From Acidimicrobiales bacterium (GTDB taxonomy: Bacteria > Actinomycetota > Acidimicrobiia > Acidimicrobiales > Poriferisodalaceae), in NCBI GenBank assembly GCA_041394185.1, contig JAWKIQ010000001.1, positions 558,001 through 622,000 on the forward strand: DNA of 64,000 nucleotides, read 5' to 3'. Below the pieces are notes generated by a model, which was given only the letters and a program-made list of their open reading frames with translations, was not told the DNA's origin and made no database searches. The translations under genes and the position numbers were made by a program. Every line of letters starts with the position of its first letter. Within the stretch, counting starts at the first letter, position 1. This document shows positions 25,770-34,102 of the stretch, piece after piece.

Positions 25770-27881
25770 TCAGTGGGCGAACTTGATGTCCGGAAGCACG
25801 CGGTCGACAGCCTTGGGCAGCCACCAGGCCCGGTCGCCGATGATGTAGAGCGTTGCGGGCACCAGAACCATTCGAATCAGCAGCGCATCGAGCAGCACCG
25901 CCGTGCCGAGGATCAGGCCCATCTCCTTCATCGGAAGGGTGCCGGCGATGGCGAAGGTGAAGAACACCGCGACCATGATTCCCGCCGCGGCGATGATGGG
26001 TCGGCCTGTGTGGGCGATCGAGCCCTGAACGGCCTCATCGGGGTCGTTCGAGCGCTCGTAGTGTTCTCGGGTCGATGCCAACAAGAACACCGTGTAGTCC
26101 ATCGAGATCGCGAACACGAGGGCGAAGAAGAACAGGGGCGCCCACGAAGTCAGGTAGCCCTGACTCTCGAATCCCATCAGGTCGGCCGCCCAGCCGCGTT
26201 GGAACGCCAGAGCGCCCACACCAAAGGCCGCTCCTACCGACAACAGGTTGAAGATCACGCCTACGAAGGCGACGACCACCGCCTGAAGGGCCAGCAGCAA
26301 CAGGGCGAAGCCCAGCACCAGCACCACGCCCATGACGAGCGGAGCCTTCGAGCGCAGCGTGTGGTCGAGGTCGTGGTTCTCGGCCACCGGACCACCCACC
26401 AGCACGTTGGACGGCAGGTTGTCGCGGAGACGACCGATGGTGGCGATGGCTTCGGCAGACGATGGGTCGTACATGCCCACCGCCTGAATCATCGAGGCGC
26501 CTTCCATACCGGGCTGAGGAGGAAACGCCATGGCGATTCCCTCGGTGGCGCCGACGGTTGCGGCGACCGTCTCGGGGTCGCTGCCGGCGGGGACGATCAC
26601 CTGGATGGGGCCAGGGCCGCCCGGTCCGAACGACTGGGCCAGGTAGTCGTAGCCCTGTCGGGCCTGCTCGTCCTTGGGCAGCATCGAGATGCTCGGCATG
26701 CCTGTTTCGAGGTTCAGCACAGGGAATGCCAGCGCCAGCAGCACCACAACGGCGCCAGCGGCCACGGGAACCTTGTGGCGGCGGATGCGCTCTGCGAAGG
26801 CGGCGAACCTGGGGCTGCGGTGATCACCCACCGAGTGCCAGGGCAGCGCACCCTTGTCGATGCCGGGGCCCAACAGAGCGGGCAGCAGGGTCAAGGCGGC
26901 CAACAGCACGAAGCTCACGGCCAGCATCATCCCGGCAGCCATCGACTGGAACGCGGGAATCGGCACCAACAGCACCGCCGAGATCGATATCAGCACGGTG
27001 ATGCCCGAGAACAGCACGGCCTTGCCCGCGGTGTCCATGGTGATGCCCGTTGCGTGCTGAGGGTCGTCGGGGAATGCGTGCAATGCAGCGCGATAGCGGG
27101 TGACGATGAACAGGGCATAGTCGATGCCCAGAGCCAGAGCGAACATCATGGCGAAGTTGAGCGTCCAGACCGACAGGTCGGTGACCTGCGTGATTCCGTA
27201 CAGCACACCCATCGACGCCAGCAGGCCCGCAGCGGTCAACAGCAAGGGTAGGCCTGCGGCCGCAAGGGTGCCGAACGCAATGACCAGAATCACGGCGGTG
27301 ACGGGCCAGGTGAGAACCTCGGCCTTCTTCATACCCTCTTCGTTCACGGCGTTGAAGTCGTGCCAGAAGGCCGGCGAGCCGGTGAGGGCGACGGTGAAGT
27401 CGCCGCCTTCGTCCGTTGTCGACAGGGCGCCGATGTCGTGGCTGATGCGCTCGGCGGCGCGTACGGCCTCGGTCGGATCGACCAATGCCCCAGCCTGGAT
27501 CATCACGGTCTGGCCATCCATGCCTGGCTGGGCGGGCATCGGCTGGCCGAAGGCGGCCTCTGCGTTCAGTACCTCGACGGCTTCGTCGATCTTGGCCTGG
27601 AACTCTGGCGTTTGATAGTTCAACGAGTCGCTGTGAATCACCACGGCCGCCGACTGAGACGACAGCCCACCGAACTGCTGGTCGATCACCTCGCGGGCGG
27701 CCAACGAGTCGCTGCCCTTGACCTCCCACATGGCGCCCGAGAGTGCGCCGGGCAGGCTGGGGGCGAACACGCCCAGACCGACCGCCACCACCGCCCAGAC
27801 GGCGATGACGAGCTTGCGGTTGGCGTGAGCCCAGCGGCCGAGTCTGGCCAGGGGTGTGTGGTCGATGGGTTCATCGATCAT
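25770..27881 (-). CDS. MMPL family RND-type exporter
   Basis: A 703-residue membrane protein with the two-repeat MMPL layout. One N-terminal transmembrane segment ('RKLVIAVWAVVAVGLGVFAP') precedes a soluble porter domain, then a helix bundle with 'FALALGIDYALFIVTRYR' in the first repeat and 'VFAISMDYTVFLLASTREHY' in the second (the GxDY/SMDY motifs carrying proton-relay Asp-Tyr pairs). Such proteins export lipids or drugs using the proton gradient. GAGGAG lies about 9 bases before the ATG. The ArsR-type regulator is 88 bases upstream on the same strand, so it probably controls this gene. Confidence 0.92.
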   Translation of the reverse strand: MIDEPIDHTPLARLGRWAHANRKLVIAVWAVVAVGLGVFAPSLPGALSGAMWEVKGSDSLAAREVIDQQFGGLSSQSAAVVIHSDSLNYQTPEFQAKIDEAVEVLNAEAAFGQPMPAQPGMDGQTVMIQAGALVDPTEAVRAAERISHDIGALSTTDEGGDFTVALTGSPAFWHDFNAVNEEGMKKAEVLTWPVTAVILVIAFGTLAAAGLPLLLTAAGLLASMGVLYGITQVTDLSVWTLNFAMMFALALGIDYALFIVTRYRAALHAFPDDPQHATGITMDTAGKAVLFSGITVLISISAVLLVPIPAFQSMAAGMMLAVSFVLLAALTLLPALLGPGIDKGALPWHSVGDHRSPRFAAFAERIRRHKVPVAAGAVVVLLALAFPVLNLETGMPSISMLPKDEQARQGYDYLAQSFGPGGPGPIQVIVPAGSDPETVAATVGATEGIAMAFPPQPGMEGASMIQAVGMYDPSSAEAIATIGRLRDNLPSNVLVGGPVAENHDLDHTLRSKAPLVMGVVLVLGFALLLLALQAVVVAFVGVIFNLLSVGAAFGVGALAFQRGWAADLMGFESQGYLTSWAPLFFFALVFAISMDYTVFLLASTREHYERSNDPDEAVQGSIAHTGRPIIAAAGIMVAVFFTFAIAGTLPMKEMGLILGTAVLLDALLIRMVLVPATLYIIGDRAWWLPKAVDRVLPDIKFAH

Positions 27882-27969
27882 GGACTATTACTCCTCAACG
27901 ATGTAGCGATGAAGCGGCGACGCGGCCGTTCTCGTGTTCTGGGTGCCGTGTGGCGGGAGGGTCGGTCGC

Positions 27970-28299
27970 CTATGAGGCGAAGGTTCGGGCGTTGTCGGCG
28001 ACCTGTGCCCGCAAGCGGTCGCAGACGATCGAGCACAGCGGCACCAGGCTCGGGTCACAAATCGAATAGAACGCCGCTGTGCCTTCGGGGCGGCGACTCA
28101 CGATGCCTGCCGATGCCAAGATCCGCAGGTGTTTCGAGATGTTCGCCTGGCTGCTGTCGAGCCTCTCGACGAGCTCGCTGACGTTCATCTCGCCCTCATC
28201 GATGAGTACGCGGATGATCGACAGTCGGGTCGCGTCGCCGAGTACGCGGAAGCGATCGGCGACGTGTTCGAGAAGTTCTACAGGGAAGCCCTCGGGCAT
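27970..28299 (-). CDS. ArsR/SmtB family winged-helix regulator
   Basis: A 109-residue regulator. The winged-helix core is 'RFRVLGDATRLSIIRVLIDE', then 'MNVSELVERLDSSQANISKH' as the recognition helix and 'RRPEGTAAFYSICDPSL' as the wing. The ELCVCDL-type metal site of ArsR/SmtB is missing, although two cysteines lie in 'CSIVCDRL', so a non-metal or cysteine-based signal is possible. Its start overlaps the inverted repeat 28297-28321, suggesting self-repression. The MMPL exporter is downstream on the same strand. Confidence 0.88.
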   Translation of the reverse strand: MPEGFPVELLEHVADRFRVLGDATRLSIIRVLIDEGEMNVSELVERLDSSQANISKHLRILASAGIVSRRPEGTAAFYSICDPSLVPLCSIVCDRLRAQVADNARTFAS

Positions 28300-28321
28300 G
28301 GTCTGAAACTATATGACCATG
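28297..28321 (-). promoter_or_regulatory. Inverted repeat and -10-like box over the ArsR start codon
   Basis: CATGGTC-N11-GACCATG, with the ATG of the ArsR gene inside one arm. The spacer is AT-rich in a GC-rich setting and on the coding strand reads ATATAGTTTCA, including TATAGT, a plausible -10 box that would give an almost leaderless transcript. It is a good candidate for the ArsR operator, but it is a single occurrence. Confidence 0.5.
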
Positions 28322-28355
28322 CAGCGATGAAAGCAGCCATTTGTCCGTACATAGC

Positions 28356-28784
28356 TCAGAGCTGCAGGGCCGGATCGTCCGACGCGCACACAACTGTGTG
28401 GTCATGAGCCAGATCGGTCAGCAGCTGGGCCACCACCCTGCGCCGCCGCGGGTCGAGGCCTGCGGTCGGGTCGATCAGGCACAACACCTCGAAAGGGCGA
28501 GCCAATGCGATCAACAGGGCGCAGGTCTGGCGCTCTCCTCGGCTCATCGGACGCGGCACGCGGTCCAACAGGGCCTCGGCGTCCAGGGCATCGATGGCCC
28601 AGTCGCCCAGATCGGTGGGTTCGTCCAGCCCGGCCCCACGCGCCGATGCGATCATCTGGTCGGCCAGGGTCACGTCGTCCTCGATGCGAGGAGGTGTGTC
28701 GACCAGCACAGTGTTCAGCGGCGACCGCTGCGCGCGGTGCCTGATCGAATCCGAAGCCGCCAGCGGCAGCAGTTCGATCACCAC
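28356..28784 (-). CDS. ABC-ATPase-like half domain lacking Walker A (function unknown)
   Basis: About 142 residues. The C-terminal part looks like the second half of an ABC ATPase: 'RPMSRGERQTCALLIALARP' resembles the signature (LSGGE.QR), and 'VLCLIDPTAGLDPRRRRVV' resembles Walker B and D-loop, but with Pro replacing the catalytic Glu. There is no P-loop; the N-terminus ('VVIELLPLAASDS') is too short to contain one. Paired GTG codons (28784, 28781) overlap the stop of the upstream P450 gene, so it seems to be translated with it. It could be a degraded ATPase, a non-hydrolysing partner, or a small recoding of an ABC fragment. Confidence 0.55.
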   Translation of the reverse strand: MVIELLPLAASDSIRHRAQRSPLNTVLVDTPPRIEDDVTLADQMIASARGAGLDEPTDLGDWAIDALDAEALLDRVPRPMSRGERQTCALLIALARPFEVLCLIDPTAGLDPRRRRVVAQLLTDLAHDHTVVCASDDPALQL

Positions 28785-30040
28785 ACGACGGGCAGGTGAT
28801 CGATGCCCAGAACGAAGTTGCCCGCCCGCTCTGGCTGCCACACGTCTGGCTGTGCCAAAGCGATGGCGGGAAGCCGGTCGAGGACCTCCTCGAACAGGAC
28901 GCGCAGCTCGAGCTTCGCCAACTGGGCACCCATGCAGTAGTGACGACCGTGACCACCGAATGCGACGTGGCGGCTGGCATCCCGGGTGATGTCGAAGCGA
29001 TACGGATCGTCGAAGACCGAGGGGTCGCGGTTGGCGGCCTGGTACAGCAACAGAACCCGATCGCCGGCCAGGATCTGTTGGCCGCCCAACTCGACGTCGA
29101 CGGTGGCGGTGCGGTTCATGTTGCGAACCGGCGTGACCCATCGCAACATCTCGTCGATTGCGCGCGGCAGCAGCGAGCGGTCGTTTCGCAGCATCTCCAT
29201 CTGGTCGGGGTGGTGTAGAAGCGCCTCGAGCCCTCCGGCCATCACGTGGCGGGTGGTTTCGTCTCCACCCACCAGCGTCAACATCGTCTCGAACACCAGA
29301 TCATCGGGTGTCAGTGGCTGGCCATCGTGGTGCATCAACAGGCTGATCAGGTCGTCGGCCTCTGGGTCTGTGCGGGTCTTCATCTGGTCGACGATGTACA
29401 GGGCCCATTCCCGCACCGCCTGGGTGACCTCGTCGCGGTATTCCTCGCCACCGATGGCGAACAGGTCAGACCAGTGCAGCAGCTTCTCCTCGTCTGCGAG
29501 GGGAAGGTCCATCAACCTGGCGATCATTCGAAGCGGTATCGGCCTGGCGATGTCGACCACGAAATCGCACCCGCCGTCGTCCACCACAGCGTCTATCAAC
29601 TCGGTCACCGTGGCCCTCAGGAAGTCTTCGTGCACACGCACGGCCCTGGGGGTGAAACCGGCGCTCAGCAGCCTGCGCCTCTCGGTGTGCTCCGGCGGGT
29701 CCATGTTGATCATCGACGGAACAGAGCTGTTGGGCCTGGACCCCTTGGCGCTGCAGAAGGTCTGCCAATCGACCTCTATCCGGCTGATGTCGGCGTGGCC
29801 CACCACCGCCCAGATGCCCTCGGTGTCGTCCCAGTAGACCGGGGCGTTCTGATGCATCCATGCGAAGTGATCGAAGGGGTCGGCGTTGAAGGCCAGGCTG
29901 AGCACCTCGATTCCCTCCCGCACCGGGTGGGTGGGTTCTCGGTGCCGCACAGTGGATGTGTCGAACGAGTACCGCTTGGGGTCGCCCTCGTCGACGTCGT
30001 AGCCATCGAAGCGAGCTTGGGTCGATTCCGTGTCGGCCAT
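28778..30040 (-). CDS. Cytochrome P450, CYP124/125/142-like haem loop
   Basis: A 420-residue P450. The I-helix is 'LTLVGGDETTRHVMAGGLE', ExxR is in 'DEMLRWVTPV', and the haem loop 'AFGGHGRHYCMGAQLAKLEL' has the longer spacing between Phe and Cys seen in actinobacterial sterol/lipid omega-hydroxylases (CYP124, CYP125, CYP142). The N-terminal 40 residues are Asp/Arg-rich. The substrate is likely hydrophobic, inferred from family resemblance. The start is 22 bases from the divergent P450 at 30063, and the stop is overlapped by the ABC-like half gene. Confidence 0.9.
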   Translation of the reverse strand: MADTESTQARFDGYDVDEGDPKRYSFDTSTVRHREPTHPVREGIEVLSLAFNADPFDHFAWMHQNAPVYWDDTEGIWAVVGHADISRIEVDWQTFCSAKGSRPNSSVPSMINMDPPEHTERRRLLSAGFTPRAVRVHEDFLRATVTELIDAVVDDGGCDFVVDIARPIPLRMIARLMDLPLADEEKLLHWSDLFAIGGEEYRDEVTQAVREWALYIVDQMKTRTDPEADDLISLLMHHDGQPLTPDDLVFETMLTLVGGDETTRHVMAGGLEALLHHPDQMEMLRNDRSLLPRAIDEMLRWVTPVRNMNRTATVDVELGGQQILAGDRVLLLYQAANRDPSVFDDPYRFDITRDASRHVAFGGHGRHYCMGAQLAKLELRVLFEEVLDRLPAIALAQPDVWQPERAGNFVLGIDHLPVVW

Positions 30041-30062
30041 TGCCCGAAGATACTGTCCGGGA

Positions 30063-31274
30063 GTGCCCCAAATCGATCTGCTGTCGGTGTCGAACTTCGC
30101 CGGAAGCCAGCCGCACGACCAGTTCGCGTGGCTGCGCGACAACGCTCCCGTGTTCCGCCACCCCGAGCCGGATGGGCCAGGTTTCTGGGCCGTTACCCGC
30201 TATCACGACGTGAAGGAGGTCGGCCGAGACCACGAGCGCTTCTCGTCGCGACCCACCGTGATGATCGCCGATCCGTCCGACGCGTCGGCGCTGGGTGACG
30301 AACACGTGATGATGCTGATGGCCGATCCGCCGCTGCACACCCGCATGAGGCGACTGGTAGCTCGCGACTTCACCCCCAAGGCGGCCTCGGCGCTGCAGGG
30401 CCGGGTCGCAGAACTGGCCACACGCATCGTCGACGCGGTGATCGAGCGGGGCGAGTGTGACCTGGTCACCGACGTGGCCGGCGAGATGCCCAGCTTCGTC
30501 ATCGCCGACATCCTCGGAATACCCCTGGACGACGGCCGCGAGCTCTATCACCTGACCGAAGCCCTTCATGCCAGCGACGAGGTTCGCACCCGAGAAGAAC
30601 GGGCCGAAGCCCTGCTGCAGATGTTCGCCTACGCCGGCAAGACCTATCACCGCAAGCGAGCCAACCCATCGCAAGACCTGGCCTCGTTCCTGGCTTCGGC
30701 CGAGGTCGATGGCAAGCCCATCGACGAGATCGATTTCGCCTTGTGGTTCATGCTGCTGGTCGACGCGGGCGGCGACACCACCCGCAACCTGATCGGTGCC
30801 GGGTTCGATGCTCTCTTCGGGCACCCCGATCAGTTCGACTGGCTGCGGGCCGATCCAGAGGGGCGGCTGCCGGCTGCAATCGAGGAGCTGCTGCGCTGGG
30901 TGAGCCCTGTCGTTCACATGCGCCGAACGGCCACATGCGATACCGAGCTCGCCGGCCAAGCGATAGCCGCGGGCGACAAGGTCGTCATCTTCTACGGCTC
31001 GGCCAACCGCGACCCTGCGGTGTTCGACCGCGCCGACCGCCTGGACCTCGGCCGCACCAACAACCCACACATCGCCTTCGGCGGGGGAGGGCCTCACTAT
31101 TGCCTGGGGGCCAACCTCGCCAGGGTCGAGATTGCCGCCTTGATGAGTGAGGTCTTGGGTCGTATGGATGACCTCGAGCCTGCGGGTGACCCCACCTGGA
31201 TGGGATCGAACTTCGTGTTCGGGCCCACCAGCCTGCCGGTTCGCTTTCGGCCCGGCACCCGCATTGGGTCATGA
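30063..31274 (+). CDS. Cytochrome P450, CYP124/125/142-like haem loop
   Basis: A 403-residue P450. The I-helix is 'LVDAGGDTTRNLIGAGFD', ExxR is in 'EELLRWVSPV' and the haem loop is 'AFGGGGPHYCLGANLARVEI', like the preceding divergent P450 and the steroid/fatty-acid CYP124/125/142 group. The GTG start ('VPQIDLLSVSNFAGS') leaves only 22 bases to the divergent P450 start, so promoters must lie inside the opposing coding sequences or transcripts are leaderless. It is followed by the cupin gene after 34 bases, probably co-transcribed. Confidence 0.9.
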   Translation: MPQIDLLSVSNFAGSQPHDQFAWLRDNAPVFRHPEPDGPGFWAVTRYHDVKEVGRDHERFSSRPTVMIADPSDASALGDEHVMMLMADPPLHTRMRRLVARDFTPKAASALQGRVAELATRIVDAVIERGECDLVTDVAGEMPSFVIADILGIPLDDGRELYHLTEALHASDEVRTREERAEALLQMFAYAGKTYHRKRANPSQDLASFLASAEVDGKPIDEIDFALWFMLLVDAGGDTTRNLIGAGFDALFGHPDQFDWLRADPEGRLPAAIEELLRWVSPVVHMRRTATCDTELAGQAIAAGDKVVIFYGSANRDPAVFDRADRLDLGRTNNPHIAFGGGGPHYCLGANLARVEIAALMSEVLGRMDDLEPAGDPTWMGSNFVFGPTSLPVRFRPGTRIGS

Positions 31275-31308
31275 TGGGTTGACCCAGCCGACTCCAGGGG
31301 GAACACAC

Positions 31309-31800
31309 ATGGCAGCAGCGATGACCGCATTCGACCAACCCACCGTTCACCGGGGTGCAGACGACCTGCCGTTCGTCGGGCGCCGCGATGGGGTGCAGGT
31401 TCAGGTGTGCCAGGTCGACTTGGCACAGGGAGTGTGGGTGGTGCGCACCAGGTTCGCCCCGGGTACCACCTTGCCCAGGCATCGTCACACGGGCCAGGTG
31501 TACGCGTTCACCGAGTCGGGCTGCTGGTACTACCTCGAGTCGCCCGAAGCGGTCAATCGCACCGGTTCGTACCTGTTCGAGCCGGCGGGTTCGACCCACA
31601 CGTTGCACGTCCCAGACGACGCGGGCGACACGTTGGTGTCGTTCGTGATCTGGGGCGCAAACCTCAACCTCGACGATGACGACAACGTCGTCGATGTCAC
31701 CGATGCGTTCTCGGTGCTGGAGACCTACCGCTCCGCGTGCGCAGAACAACTGGGTCTGTCAGACCCGCCCGTGATCGTGGTGTCGTCCCCGTCGGCCTGA
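31309..31800 (+). CDS. Cupin protein, 2,4'-dihydroxyacetophenone dioxygenase-like
   Basis: A 163-residue cupin. The first motif is 'PRHRHTGQVYAFTESG' (HxH...E-type metal ligands) and the second 'LFEPAGSTHTLHV' (distal His). Length and the 'GCWYYLE' strand resemble the 2,4'-dihydroxyacetophenone dioxygenase/acetylacetone-cleaving group, which break C-C bonds next to a carbonyl with Fe(II) and O2. AGGGGG precedes the ATG by about 7 bases. It follows a P450, so hydroxylation and then C-C cleavage of a ketone is a reasonable guess but unproven. Confidence 0.75.
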   Translation: MAAAMTAFDQPTVHRGADDLPFVGRRDGVQVQVCQVDLAQGVWVVRTRFAPGTTLPRHRHTGQVYAFTESGCWYYLESPEAVNRTGSYLFEPAGSTHTLHVPDDAGDTLVSFVIWGANLNLDDDDNVVDVTDAFSVLETYRSACAEQLGLSDPPVIVVSSPSA

Positions 31801-31819
31801 AGCACAGAGGTTCGGGTTC

Positions 31820-32734
31820 TCACAACGAGGTGACGATGGTCGCAGGGCGACCTTCCAGCACAGCGATGGCGTTGTCTATCGCGTGTTCGAACAGCCGTCG
31901 CCTGCCTGCCCTGGTCGAAGACGCAATATGGGGCGTCACGATGGCGCGCTCGTGCAACAGCAACGGGTGCCCTTCGGGCAGAGGCTCTGGGTCGGTGACG
32001 TCCAGGCCAACACCGGCGACGTGACCCGACTCGAGCGCCTTCAAAAGGGCGTCGTGGTCCATCAGCGCGCCACGGGCGCAGTTGATCAACCGAACGCCTG
32101 GCTTCATCACCTCTAGCGAGCCGGCGTCGACCATGCGGTAGGTGTCGGCTGTGGCCGGGGCGTGCAGCGAGACGATGTCCGAGCTCGCCCACACCTGTGC
32201 CAATGGCACCAGCTCGACACCCGGCACAGGGCACACATCCAGGAACGGATCGTGGGCGATAACCCGCATCTCCAGCGCCAACGCAGTGCGGGCCACACGG
32301 CACGCGATGCGACCCAAGCCGACCAGCCCCAGTGTCGACCCGGCCAACTCGAGGGTCTCGACAGGCACGACAGGCCCCGCCAGACCGTGGCCTGCGCGTG
32401 CGGTCTGCCTGGGCAACTCGCGCGCCACCGCCAACATCAGGGCGATGGTGTGCTCGGCGGTGGACACGGTGGGCGACTCGGGTGCGTTGCAGACCACGAT
32501 GCCCCGCTGTGCTGCGGCTACGACGTCAACGGTGTCGTAGCCGATGCCGGCGCGCGATATGACCTTCAGTGACGCGAATCGATCCATCGCCTCGCCCGTC
32601 CATGGGAACATGCCGGCGATCACGCCCACGGCGGTGTCGAAGCCGTCGTCTGGCCCCACCACCTCGGCTCGGCCGTCGACCAGGTCCAGGTACTCGTCCG
32701 GGAATGGTCGGTCTGCGTACAGGATGTGCGTCAT
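31820..32734 (-). CDS. D-isomer-specific 2-hydroxyacid dehydrogenase
   Basis: A 304-residue NAD-dependent dehydrogenase. The Rossmann motif is 'LGLVGLGRIACRVA', the catalytic Arg is in 'LINCARGALMD', Glu in 'DVTDPEPLPEGHPL' and His in 'IVTPHIASSTRAG'. The length lacks the C-terminal ACT domain of biosynthetic SerA, so it resembles glyoxylate/hydroxypyruvate or phosphoglycerate dehydrogenase-like enzymes. It reduces a 2-oxoacid or oxidises a D-2-hydroxyacid. It starts 5 bases after the stop of the upstream acyl-CoA dehydrogenase, so both belong to one operon. Confidence 0.9.
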   Translation of the reverse strand: MTHILYADRPFPDEYLDLVDGRAEVVGPDDGFDTAVGVIAGMFPWTGEAMDRFASLKVISRAGIGYDTVDVVAAAQRGIVVCNAPESPTVSTAEHTIALMLAVARELPRQTARAGHGLAGPVVPVETLELAGSTLGLVGLGRIACRVARTALALEMRVIAHDPFLDVCPVPGVELVPLAQVWASSDIVSLHAPATADTYRMVDAGSLEVMKPGVRLINCARGALMDHDALLKALESGHVAGVGLDVTDPEPLPEGHPLLLHERAIVTPHIASSTRAGRRRLFEHAIDNAIAVLEGRPATIVTSL

Positions 32735-32739
32735 CGGGG

Positions 32740-33990
32740 CTAGTTGCCGAAATCCCAGCTCTCGCCCCTGTGGTAGCGGCCCAGCACGTTCTTCGCGATG
32801 AGGATCTTGTGCACCTCGTCGGGTCCGTCGGCCAAGCGCAGGGTACGAGCGCCCTGGTACATGCCTGCCAGCGGCAGGTCACCCGACACACCCGCGCCGC
32901 CCCACACCTGGATGGCCCGGTCGACCACCCGCTCGTAGGCGGCGGGCACGAACACCTTGATCGCCGAGATGTCGGTGCGGGCGTCGATGTCGTTCTCCAT
33001 CTTCTCGGCGCAGTTGAGGGTCATCAGGCGCGCGGCCTGGATGTCCATGTAGCTGTCGGCGATCATGCCCTGCACGAACTGCTTGGTCTCGAGCAGGCCG
33101 CCGTGAACCTCGCGGCTCATGGCCCTCTCGACCATCAGGTCGAACGCCCGCCACATCTGACCGATCGAGTTCATGCAGTGGTACACGCGGCCCGCGCCAA
33201 GGCGGTCCTGGGCTGCCCTGTGCCCGCTGCCGGTTGCGCCCAACTGGTTCTCGACCGGCACCCTGACGTTGTCGTAGATGATCTCGCAGTGGTCGCTGTC
33301 GCGACCCCAGACGTTGATGCCCCTGACGATGTTGACGCCCGGTGCGTCGGCCGGAACGATGATCTGGGTCATCTTGCCGTTGGCTCCACTGGGGCCACCC
33401 GGATCCTCGGTGCGGCACATGACGATGAAGAAGTCGGCCCGCTTGCCATTGGAGGTGAACCACTTGTGGCCGTTGATCACCCAGTCGTCGCCGTCGCGCC
33501 TGGCCGTAGTCTTGATCGACCGCGGGTCTGAGCCGGCGTTGTCGGGTTCGGTCATCGAAAAGCCCGACTCCATGTCGCCCGCGATCAGCGGCATCAGCCA
33601 CTTCTGAATCTGGTCTTCGGTGCCGTACTTGACCAGGATCTTCTGGTTGCCCGAGTTGGGGGCTACCACACCGAACAGCGACGCCGCGCCAACGGCATAT
33701 GCCAGCACCTCGTTCATGTAGGCGTGTTCCAGGAAGTTGAGGCCCGCACCGCCGTACTCGGTTGGAAGGTGGGGCGCCCACAGACCCGCCTGGCGCACCT
33801 TTTCCTTGATCGACTCGCGCAGTTCGCGAGCCTGCTGGCGGTCTGAGTCTGTGAAGCTCATGCCGCGACGCTCGCCCCACAACATGTTCTCGTTGGGCAG
33901 GATCTCGTCGTTGACGATCTTGGCCGTCAGGGTGCGGATCTCGTTGATGCGATCCGACACCGTCGGGATCGGCTTGACGTTCATCTTCAT
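32740..33990 (-). CDS. Acyl-CoA dehydrogenase, ACAD10/11-like
   Basis: A 416-residue acyl-CoA dehydrogenase with 'FSMTEPDNAGSDPRSIKT', 'WVINGHKWFTSNGKRADFF' and C-terminal 'LRLADGPDEVHKILIAKNVL'. The 'ADGPDEVH' ending, with Asp near the usual base position, is typical of the ACAD10/11 branch, whose members act on 4-hydroxy or branched acyl-CoAs. The start 'MKMNVKPIPTVSDRINEIRT' may begin at codon 1 or 3. It is the first gene of a pair with the hydroxyacid dehydrogenase and divergent from the haem protein gene. Confidence 0.9.
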   Translation of the reverse strand: MKMNVKPIPTVSDRINEIRTLTAKIVNDEILPNENMLWGERRGMSFTDSDRQQARELRESIKEKVRQAGLWAPHLPTEYGGAGLNFLEHAYMNEVLAYAVGAASLFGVVAPNSGNQKILVKYGTEDQIQKWLMPLIAGDMESGFSMTEPDNAGSDPRSIKTTARRDGDDWVINGHKWFTSNGKRADFFIVMCRTEDPGGPSGANGKMTQIIVPADAPGVNIVRGINVWGRDSDHCEIIYDNVRVPVENQLGATGSGHRAAQDRLGAGRVYHCMNSIGQMWRAFDLMVERAMSREVHGGLLETKQFVQGMIADSYMDIQAARLMTLNCAEKMENDIDARTDISAIKVFVPAAYERVVDRAIQVWGGAGVSGDLPLAGMYQGARTLRLADGPDEVHKILIAKNVLGRYHRGESWDFGN

Positions 33991-34102
33991 TGGGGCTCGA
34001 TTCGCTGGCGTGTTCGCGGGTGCTCCATCGTCGCCACACCGGAGTGCTCAGGTCAAAAGCCGATTGCCGACAGCGGCCGACGGCTGGCGTATCGTTCGCA
34101 TC

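Noticed and set aside
25773..27251. 492-codon plus-strand frame opposite the MMPL gene
   Set aside because: Gln/His/Arg-rich shadow of the MMPL coding sequence with no family features.
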